19,202 bases of DNA from Roseiarcus sp050013275 (GTDB lineage: Bacteria > Pseudomonadota > Alphaproteobacteria > Rhizobiales > Beijerinckiaceae), in assembly GCA_050013275.1 (NCBI GenBank), contig JBEKFO010000023.1, positions 1 to 19,202 on the forward strand, given 5' to 3'. The position numbers and the translations under genes are program-made. Under the pieces are notes generated by a model. It did not search any database. It was not told where the DNA came from and saw nothing but the letters and a program-made list of their open reading frames with translations. This document shows, in pieces, positions 14,008 to 19,202 of the stretch. Within the stretch, counting starts at the first letter, position 1; each line of letters starts with the position of its first letter.

Positions 14008-15192
14008 GTGAAAGCCGACGCGCTTGCGGCGCAGCGATCGAGACGAGTGTGGCTGACGCCCGAATCGTGCGACCTCGACGAATTCCTCTGCGCCGTCGAT
14101 CGCCGGACCGATCCGGCCGATTATCCGCTCGCCAGCGACATTCGCGCAAACGTGCCGATCTACCATGGCGACGCGATCCGCGCCGCCGCGGACGACAAGT
14201 CCGCGCGCAAAGCGCTGATGGCCGAATGGGTGGAAGCGATGCTGACCGGCCCCGGCGTCGTCGTGTTCGAAAAGGCCTTTTTCGACTTGAGCGCCGTCGA
14301 CGCGGCGACGCTGATCTTCCAGGAGATTATCGACGAGCAGCGCCGCGACCGTGGCGGCGGCGGCGATCATTTCGCCAGGCCGGGCGCCAACGATCGCGTC
14401 TGGAACGCGTTGGAGAAGCTCTGCCTCGGCGCGTCGGAGGTTTTCGCGCGTTATTACGCCAACGAGACGATCGCCATGGTCGCGCAAGCCTGGCTCGGCG
14501 CCGGCTATCAGGTCACCTCGCAGCTCAACGTGGTCAATCCCGGCGGCGAAGCGCAGTCGGCGCATCGCGATTACCACATGGGCTTCCAGAGCGCCGAGGA
14601 CATCGCGGCCTTCCCCGCCCACGCGCACAAGCTGTCGCCGGTGTTGACGCTGCAGGGCGCAGTCGCCCATTGCGAAATGCCAATCGAGAGCGGCCCGACT
14701 CTCTACCTGCCGTTCTCGCAGAATTTTGTCCCCGGCTACTTCGCCTGGCGCAGGCCCGAGTTCATCGCCTACTTCGACGCGCATCGCGTGCAACTGCCGC
14801 TCGCCAAGGGCGACGCCGTGTTTTTCAATCCCGCGCTGTTCCACGCCGCAGGCTGCAACCGCACCGCCGACGTCCGGCGCATGGCTAACCTGTTGCAGAT
14901 TTCCTCGCCCTACGGGCGCGCGATGGAATCGGTCGACCGCGCGCGAATGGCCAAGGCGCTCTATCCGACGCTGCGCGGCATGAACGCCCTCACCGCGCGC
15001 GAAAAGGCCAACGCGATCGCCGCTTGCGCGGAAGGCTACGCCTTCCCCACCAACCTCGATCGCGATCCCCCGATCGGCGGCCTGGCGCCGCCAACGCAAC
15101 AACAGCTCATGCGCCAAGCGCTCGCGGAAGGCTGGGAGCCGGAAGCCTTCGCCGCGGCGCTCGACCGGCACGCGCTGCGGCGGCTGACGTGA
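14008..15192 (+). CDS. Phytanoyl-CoA dioxygenase (PhyH) family protein
   Basis: The protein has 394 residues from the GTG at 14008, with GGAGG (13996-14000) 7 bases upstream. It is a predicted Fe(II)/2-oxoglutarate-dependent oxygenase. The iron-binding HxD is His186-Arg-Asp188 in SAHRDYHMGF, and the distal His is His279 in FNPALFHAAGCN, followed about ten residues later by the Arg expected to bind 2-oxoglutarate (DVRRMANL). Before the HxD lies the strand QLNVVNPGG. An N-terminal region of about 80 residues and a C-terminal helical tail (about 310-394) exceed the small PhyH core. The substrate is unknown. It is divergent from the 8-oxoguanine deaminase gene, so both may share regulation in the gap 13901-14007. 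Confidence 0.8.
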   Translation: MKADALAAQRSRRVWLTPESCDLDEFLCAVDRRTDPADYPLASDIRANVPIYHGDAIRAAADDKSARKALMAEWVEAMLTGPGVVVFEKAFFDLSAVDAATLIFQEIIDEQRRDRGGGGDHFARPGANDRVWNALEKLCLGASEVFARYYANETIAMVAQAWLGAGYQVTSQLNVVNPGGEAQSAHRDYHMGFQSAEDIAAFPAHAHKLSPVLTLQGAVAHCEMPIESGPTLYLPFSQNFVPGYFAWRRPEFIAYFDAHRVQLPLAKGDAVFFNPALFHAAGCNRTADVRRMANLLQISSPYGRAMESVDRARMAKALYPTLRGMNALTAREKANAIAACAEGYAFPTNLDRDPPIGGLAPPTQQQLMRQALAEGWEPEAFAAALDRHALRRLT

Positions 15193-15220
15193 GGGCGGGG
15201 AACGGTCGCGCCGAACGCCC

Positions 15221-16087
15221 TCATCCGCCGCGCAGCATTCGGTTGGTCGGCCCGCGCGCGGCGACGACTTCGGCGCGGCGGCCGCGGATGATCGCCATTT
15301 CGGCGACGCCGGTGAGCCCTGAACCGGCGTCGAGATTGAGGCGGAAGCGCTCGATCTGTTCCGCGTGCGAAGCATGGTCTTTGGCGTCGTTGGGGGTGTG
15401 GCCGTGCACGACGAAGAGGCCGCTCCAGCCCTCGGGGCCCGGGGCGTGGTCGAGGAACGGCCAGCGCACCCACGCCCAGTGCCCATTCTCGTCGAGGCGA
15501 TCGAGCGGCGTATTCCACGGCGTCGCGAGAAACACCTCGAGGTCGACGCGCGGATTGACGCCGGCGTGGACGAACAGAATTTCGTGCGAACGCCAGTGCG
15601 GGCGCAAGCTCGCCAGCCAGTCGGCGACGCGCGCGGGAAGCGAGGCGCGAACCGCGCGCAGGAGATCGTACAGATCGGCGGGCGGCTCGACGCGTTCGGC
15701 GAATTGGGCGATGACCCGGTCGCCGCCGTTGGCGGCCCAGGTTTCCAGCGCGTCAATCGCATCCTCGCGCTCCGTCGCGGGATCGAGGGCGAGACGCATC
15801 ATCGTCTCGTGATTGCCCATCAGCGCGATCGTCTCGTCGGCGCCGATCTTGGCGCCGGCGCCGATCGCCATGTCGATCGCGCCCAGCGAATCCGGGCCGC
15901 GGTCGATGAGGTCGCCCAGAAACACCAGCGCCCGGCGCGGCGCGCGGCGCGGCTCGCGCGCGGCTTCGTCGAGGAGCGCGTCTAACAGATCGGTGCGCCC
16001 GTGAATGTCGCCGATGGCGAAAATCTCGACGCCGGGCGCGCCCGAGCGCGGCAACGCGAAGGAATGGCGATCGACGAGGACGGACAT
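15221..16087 (-). CDS. Metallophosphoesterase (PPP-type serine/threonine phosphatase or ApaH-like)
   Basis: The protein has 288 residues from the ATG at 16087; no strong ribosome binding site is visible. All motifs of the two-metal phosphoesterases are present: GDIHGR (Asp27, His29), GDLIDRGPDS (Asp59), GNHE (Asn92, His93), LFVHAG and VVHGHT. The GDxHG and GDxxDRG forms with the SLGAID follow-up place it with the PPP-type phosphatases, which include protein phosphatases and Ap4A hydrolases. It lacks a signal peptide and is cytoplasmic. The substrate cannot be told from sequence. The stop is 28 bp from the end of the convergent PhyH gene. Confidence 0.88.
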   Translation of the reverse strand: MSVLVDRHSFALPRSGAPGVEIFAIGDIHGRTDLLDALLDEAAREPRRAPRRALVFLGDLIDRGPDSLGAIDMAIGAGAKIGADETIALMGNHETMMRLALDPATEREDAIDALETWAANGGDRVIAQFAERVEPPADLYDLLRAVRASLPARVADWLASLRPHWRSHEILFVHAGVNPRVDLEVFLATPWNTPLDRLDENGHWAWVRWPFLDHAPGPEGWSGLFVVHGHTPNDAKDHASHAEQIERFRLNLDAGSGLTGVAEMAIIRGRRAEVVAARGPTNRMLRGG

Positions 16088-16223
16088 GGGCGGGTTCTCG
16101 TGCGCCCGGCGGGAGCGAACCGGGCGGCGGCGCCACTATCGCGCGCGGGAGCGTCGGTTTCCAGGGCCCCCTCGACGCGCGAAGGCGGTTGCCATCGTTC
16201 GGCGGCGCGCGCTAGCTTCGGCC

Positions 16224-17399
16224 ATGTTCCTTTCCTTCTTCGCCGCGTTGCGGCGGGCCCATGTGCCGGTGACGCCGCGCGAATATCTCGATCTGATGCG
16301 CGCGCTGGAGGCGGATCTGGCGGAGAAGTCCGTCGACGACTTCTACCGCCTTGCGCGCGCGCTGCTGGTCAAGGACGAGCGCCATCTCGACAAGTTCGAC
16401 GTCGTCTTCGCCGCGACCTTCAAGGGCGCGCTGTCGCTCTCGCAAGCGGTGGAGAAAGCGGAGATTCCCGAGGAATGGCTGCGCAAGCTCGCCGAGCGCT
16501 ATCTCTCGCCCGAGGAGCGCGACGATATCGCCAAGCTCGGTTTCGACAAACTGATGGAGACGCTGCGCCAGCGCCTCGCCGAACAGAAGGGCCGCCATCA
16601 GGGCGGCTCGAAATGGATCGGCACGGCGGGAACCTCGCCGTTCGGCGCCTACGGCGACCATCCCGAGGGCGTGCGCATCGGCCAGGACCGCGGCCGGCGG
16701 ATGAGCGCGGTCAAAGTCTGGGACCGCCGCGAGTTCAAAGACTTTTCCGGCGACGAAGAGCTGGGCCCGCGCAACATCCGCATCGCCCTGCGCCGGCTGC
16801 GCCGATTCGCGCGCGAGGGCGCGGCCGAGGAGCTCGACCTCGACGGCACCATCCGCTCGACCGCCGACAAAGGCTTCATCGACGTGCGCCTCAGGCCCGA
16901 GCGGCGCAACGCGGTCAAGGTGCTGTTGTTTCTCGACGTCGGCGGATCAATGGACTGGCACGTCGAAGCGGCGGAAAACCTGTTCTCGGCGGCGCGCCTG
17001 CAATTCAAGCGGCTCGAACATTTTTATTTCCACAACTGCCTTTACGAGAGCGTGTGGCGGCACAACCGCCGGCGGTTCGAGGAACGCACGCCGACGCAAA
17101 ACATTCTCAACGCCTACGGCCGCGACCATCGCGTCATATTCGTCGGCGACGCCGCGATGAGCCCGCACGAAATCCTCGCGCCCGGCGGCTCGGTCGAGCA
17201 TCTCAATCCCGAGCCCGGAGAGGTCTGGCTGAGGCGCGTCACAGCGGCTTGGCCGCGCAGCGTCTGGCTCAATCCGACCCCGCCGGACCAATGGGCGTAC
17301 TCGCAATCGGCGCAAATCATTTCCGCGCTGTTCGAGCGGCGCATGTTCGCGCTGACGCCCGACGGCGTCGAAGCGGCGATGCGCGCTTTGAGCCATTGA
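16224..17399 (+). CDS. CoxE-like VWA domain protein
   Basis: The protein has 391 residues from the ATG at 16224. No clear ribosome binding site precedes it, but the protein begins with the family-typical FLSFFAALRRAHVPVTPREYLDLMRAL. The N-terminal helical part (1-225) is charged and carries the conserved SPFGAYGDHPEGVRIG segment. The C-terminal VWA-like domain has LFLDVGGSMDW at about 235-245 (Asp238, Ser242), the form of the MIDAS site usual in CoxE-like proteins. Relatives act with a MoxR-type AAA+ ATPase in metal-cofactor insertion or complex assembly. No MoxR gene is in the window, so its partner would be elsewhere. Its stop codon directly abuts that of the convergent universal stress protein gene. 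Confidence 0.88.
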   Translation: MFLSFFAALRRAHVPVTPREYLDLMRALEADLAEKSVDDFYRLARALLVKDERHLDKFDVVFAATFKGALSLSQAVEKAEIPEEWLRKLAERYLSPEERDDIAKLGFDKLMETLRQRLAEQKGRHQGGSKWIGTAGTSPFGAYGDHPEGVRIGQDRGRRMSAVKVWDRREFKDFSGDEELGPRNIRIALRRLRRFAREGAAEELDLDGTIRSTADKGFIDVRLRPERRNAVKVLLFLDVGGSMDWHVEAAENLFSAARLQFKRLEHFYFHNCLYESVWRHNRRRFEERTPTQNILNAYGRDHRVIFVGDAAMSPHEILAPGGSVEHLNPEPGEVWLRRVTAAWPRSVWLNPTPPDQWAYSQSAQIISALFERRMFALTPDGVEAAMRALSH

Positions 17400-17825
17400 T
17401 CACATGCGCACGACCAGCACCGAGCACTGCGCGTGCCGCACGATGGTCTTGGCGTTCGAGCCGAGGAGATAGTCGGACACGACAGGGCGGTGCGAGCCGA
17501 CCACGATGAGGTCGGCGCGCCATTCGGCGGCGTCTCTGAGCAGTTCGTGATAAATGCCGCCACTGAGGACGACCGTGGTGACGCGCTCCTTGGGCAACGG
17601 GATTTTCGAGGCGATTTCGGCGAGCGCCGCTTGCGCGCGCTTTTCCTGCTCCTCGTCGAAATCGGCCGGCACGTATTCCATGAATGTCGCCGGCAGAAGC
17701 GGCTGAACGTTGACCAGGCGCAGTTCCCCGCCGCTCTGGGTCGCCAGCTCCAACGCCTGATCGAGCCCTTTCGGGCTCGCGGCCGGGTCGGCCAGATCGA
17801 CGGCGAGGATAATCCGATGGAACAT
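17400..17825 (-). CDS. Universal stress protein (UspA family)
   Basis: The protein has 141 residues, a single Usp domain, from the ATG at 17825 with a strong AGGAGG 5 bases upstream; the longer open frame before it is rejected. The Rossmann-like fold shows the first strand FHRIILAVDLAD, the LRLVNVQP strand, and the C-terminal nucleotide-binding segment VVGSHRP...YLLGSNAKTIVRHA...VLVV. The GSHRP form replaces the usual GxxG residue with Arg and is common in alphaproteobacterial members. ATP binding is likely; the role is stress resistance in a general sense. It is divergent from dksA, with a 188 bp gap. Confidence 0.92.
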   Translation of the reverse strand: MFHRIILAVDLADPAASPKGLDQALELATQSGGELRLVNVQPLLPATFMEYVPADFDEEQEKRAQAALAEIASKIPLPKERVTTVVLSGGIYHELLRDAAEWRADLIVVGSHRPVVSDYLLGSNAKTIVRHAQCSVLVVRM

Positions 17826-17932
17826 TGTTTCCTCCTCAAGGTCGGGCCGGGGGCGACCCGGCGGCGCGCCCTGACAAAATAGGCCGGAGCGGCGCGAGTC
17901 GGCAATGCGGCGCGTCAAATTCCGCGCCGGCG

Positions 17933-17948
17933 GCCGACCCCTGCGAGT
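17933..17948 (+). repeat. 16 bp direct repeat, copy 2 (copy 1 at 8342-8357)
   Basis: The sequence gccgacccctgcgagt occurs exactly twice in the window on the plus strand, both times in non-coding DNA upstream of a gene: here 5 bp before the -35 box of dksA, and at 8342-8357 24 bp before the -35 box of the outer-membrane protein gene. The flanks are not alike. It may be a shared regulatory site or a chance match in GC-rich sequence. Confidence 0.35.
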
Positions 17949-17953
17949 AGTCA

Positions 17954-17982
17954 TTGTTCCGTGACATCGAGATCGCTATAAG
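17954..17982 (+). promoter_or_regulatory. Probable sigma70-type promoter of dksA
   Basis: TTGTTC (17954-17959) and TATAAG (17977-17982) are separated by exactly 17 bases. Transcription would begin near 17989, giving a leader of about 25 nt before the ATG at 18014. The -10 box matches the consensus at five of six positions. These boxes also argue against the longer open frame beginning at 17954. Confidence 0.6.
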
Positions 17983-18013
17983 GGCGCCAAGTTTGGTACG
18001 GGAACCGAAAATC

Positions 18014-18436
18014 ATGGGCATTGTGGGCGTTATCGAGGACGGGTACAAACCTTCCGACAATGAGCCGTTCATGAATGAACGCCAGAAGGAGTACTTCAGG
18101 CGCAAATTGATCGGTTGGCGCGAAGCGATTCTCGCCGAAAGCAAAGAGACCCTCGCCGCGTTGCAAAACGAGAGCGAGAACCATCCCGACATCGCCGACC
18201 GCGCCTCCTCGGAAACCGATCGCGCGATCGAGCTGCGCGCCCGGGATCGACAACGTAAGCTGATCGCCAAGATCGAAGCTGCGCTGGCGCGCATCGACGA
18301 CGGAACTTACGGCTTCTGCATCGAAACGGGCGATCCGATCTCGCTGCGCCGGCTCGACGCGCGCCCAATCGCGACGCTGTCGGTCGAGGCCCAAGAACGT
18401 CACGAACGCCGCGAAAAGATTTATCGCGACGAATAG
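18014..18436 (+). CDS. dksA: RNA polymerase-binding transcription factor DksA (single-cysteine form)
   Basis: The protein has 140 residues. The ATG at 18014 is chosen because GGGA lies about 10 bases upstream, it follows the predicted promoter, and family members begin shortly before the YKPSDNEPFMN segment. DksA enters the secondary channel of RNA polymerase and, with ppGpp, adjusts transcription in starvation. The coiled coil (about 22-95) carries the acidic tip motif D59xxD62xA64. The globular part has GTYGFCIETGDPISLRRLDARPIATL. Of the four zinc-finger cysteines of the E. coli protein only Cys102 remains; the others are Thr, Ser and Ala-type residues. Such single-Cys forms are known in Alphaproteobacteria and do not need zinc in the same way. 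The upstream usp gene is divergent. Confidence 0.93.
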   Translation: MGIVGVIEDGYKPSDNEPFMNERQKEYFRRKLIGWREAILAESKETLAALQNESENHPDIADRASSETDRAIELRARDRQRKLIAKIEAALARIDDGTYGFCIETGDPISLRRLDARPIATLSVEAQERHERREKIYRDE

Positions 18437-18456
18437 CGGCGCGGCGGAGAGACGAA

Positions 18457-18485
18457 ATCGCGAAAAAAGCGCTCGGGTCGACCCG
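18457..18485 (-). terminator. Possible short terminator of the FliO-like gene
   Basis: On the minus strand, 3 bp after the stop codon, the palindrome cgggtcgacccg (18474-18485) is followed by AGCGC and a run of six T. The stem is short (4 bp plus a TCGA loop), so the strength is doubtful. Confidence 0.35.
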
Positions 18486-18487
18486 GT

Positions 18488-19202
18488 TCAGACGTCCCGC
18501 CCGAGAAGGCGCGCCATTTCCGCTTCCAATGATTCGAGATCGGCGAACGGGTCTTCGCCGGGCGGCTTGAACACCGGGGCCGGCGTTTCCGCCGGCGGCG
18601 GAGGCGCGGCGGCTTCCGGCGGCGCGGGCGGCGGTTCGGGCGGGGGCGGAGGAACCGGCGTTGCGCGCGGCTTGGCGGCCGGAGCGACGACGATCGGCGG
18701 CGGCAGCGGCAGCCTGCCGTAGGCGGCGGGGCGCGCGGGCGCGGCGGCGGCCGGCTTGGGCGGCGGCGCGGCCTCAGCCCTCGGCGCAATGGCCTCAGGC
18801 CTCGGCGCAACGGCCTCGGGCTTGGCCATAACGGGTTCATGCCTGGGCGCGGCGGGTTCGTGTCTGGCCACAGCGGGTTCGGGCTTGGCCGGCGGCGCTG
18901 GCGCTGGCGCTGGTTTGGCGGGCGCGGTCGCAGGCGTCGCCTCGCCGCCGACCCGGAACGGCGGGCGCGCTGGCGCCGGCTTGATCGGCGGCGGTTCGAT
19001 GCGGGGGGCAACTCGCGGCGGCTGCGGCGCGAATTCGGGCGGCGCCGGCGGCGTTTCGATCGCCACCGTAGGCGCGGCGTCGGCGCCGCGCGCCGGCGTT
19101 ATCGGCAGCGCCTTGACCGCAGCGACGTCCCTTTCACGCGCGAGCGGCGACGCAGCGGCGCGGATGATCTGCGATTCGACGAGAATGTCGTTGGGACCGC
19201 CG
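18488..19202 (-). CDS. FliO-like protein, Pro/Ala-rich C-terminal part (5' end outside window)
   Basis: The frame is open from the right edge of the window to the TGA at 18488-18490, about 237 codons. At the edge the residues GGPNDILVESQIIR match the end of the FliO domain, whose members help assemble the flagellar export gate, where the usual text is a hydrophobic run ending in GGP-D-x-x-V-E. After that follow about 190 residues rich in Pro and Ala, including six heptad repeats, and an acidic C-terminus DPFADLESLEAEMARLLGR. An ATG at 19066 starts a shorter frame but there is no ribosome binding site and the domain begins earlier. The identity is moderately sure because the N-terminal membrane part is not visible. 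The dksA gene is convergent with a 51 bp gap. Confidence 0.6.
   Translation of the reverse strand, partial: GGPNDILVESQIIRAAASPLARERDVAAVKALPITPARGADAAPTVAIETPPAPPEFAPQPPRVAPRIEPPPIKPAPARPPFRVGGEATPATAPAKPAPAPAPPAKPEPAVARHEPAAPRHEPVMAKPEAVAPRPEAIAPRAEAAPPPKPAAAAPARPAAYGRLPLPPPIVVAPAAKPRATPVPPPPPEPPPAPPEAAAPPPPAETPAPVFKPPGEDPFADLESLEAEMARLLGRDV
18771..18896. repeat. Six tandem 21 bp units in the FliO-like gene
   Basis: Units start at 18771, 18792, 18813, 18834, 18855 and 18876. On the minus strand they encode a seven-residue motif of the form E-(P/A)-x-x-(A/P)-(R/K)-x. Units 1 and 2 differ at only two of 21 bases; the others are more diverged. Because the unit is a multiple of three, copy-number change would alter linker length and keep the frame. 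Confidence 0.8.

Noticed and set aside
12596..14011. 471-codon open frame on the plus strand
   Set aside because: It is antisense to the 8-oxoguanine deaminase gene, whose metal-binding motifs are intact; the translation resembles no protein family.
13699..15762. 687-codon open frame on the minus strand
   Set aside because: It runs antisense or out of frame through the PhyH, deaminase and phosphatase genes, which have clear motifs. Its translation is low-complexity Arg/Ala/Gly sequence, as expected for shadows in GC-rich DNA.
17954..18013. Longer N-terminus for DksA starting at TTG 17954
   Set aside because: The TTG is the first half of a good -35 box, and the extra 20 residues are not seen in the family.
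18488..19066. Pro/Ala-rich protein starting at the ATG 19066 as a complete TonB-like or linker protein
   Set aside because: The frame stays open to the window edge, and the upstream codons give a FliO-like segment, so the ATG is internal.
1..19202. tRNA, rRNA, CRISPR, insertion sequence or prophage
   Set aside because: No TPsiC-like arm in a cloverleaf context, no repeat-spacer array, no transposase or integrase motifs and no terminal inverted repeats were seen. Base composition is fairly even apart from the gap at 7568-8439.

Overview
The window is a 19.2 kb stretch of GC-rich, densely coding bacterial chromosome. It looks like a member of the Alphaproteobacteria, order Hyphomicrobiales (Rhizobiales). 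Pointers are a tandem-PilZ protein and a BTLCP-type transglutaminase-like protease next to each other, two Omp25-type outer-membrane beta-barrel proteins, a DUF3126-like protein, a DksA that keeps only one of the usual four zinc-finger cysteines, and a PAS_5-type protein. A Beijerinckiaceae/Methylocystaceae-like host is plausible but cannot be proven from this sequence alone. No rRNA, tRNA, CRISPR array, phage gene, transposase or integrase was recognised.

Layout. 1-563: 3' end of an OpgH/MdoH glucan glucosyltransferase, overlapping tail-to-tail with a rhomboid protease (551-1381, minus). 1382-1828: no protein gene, but a promoter-like element and a good intrinsic terminator outline a possible small RNA on the minus strand. 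1829-4154: three plus-strand genes (PAS_5 protein, tandem PilZ protein, secreted transglutaminase-like cysteine protease), closed by a strong terminator. 4246-7567: gamma carbonic anhydrase (minus), an unknown membrane-anchored protein (plus), then a minus-strand run of cytochrome b561, CysE and a duplicated DUF3126-like protein. 7568-8439: an 872 bp gap with no convincing gene. 8440-11728: two paralogous outer-membrane proteins flanking a PaaK/CapK-type adenylate-forming enzyme.

11786-13900 (minus): TauE/SafE transporter and 8-oxoguanine deaminase in one probable operon, divergent from a phytanoyl-CoA-dioxygenase-like protein (14008-15192). 15221-17825: metallophosphoesterase (minus), CoxE-like VWA protein (plus) and universal stress protein (minus). 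18014-19202: DksA and the 3' part of a Pro/Ala-rich FliO-like protein that runs off the window edge.

Most of this is ordinary housekeeping and envelope-related DNA. I see no clear new multi-gene system. The observations most worth a second look are the candidate small RNA near 1480-1635, the possible c-di-GMP link between the PilZ protein and the LapG-type protease, the duplicated DUF3126 domain, the matching promoter boxes of the two outer-membrane proteins around an orphan ligase, and the grouping of 8-oxoguanine deaminase with a TSUP transporter and a PhyH-type dioxygenase.
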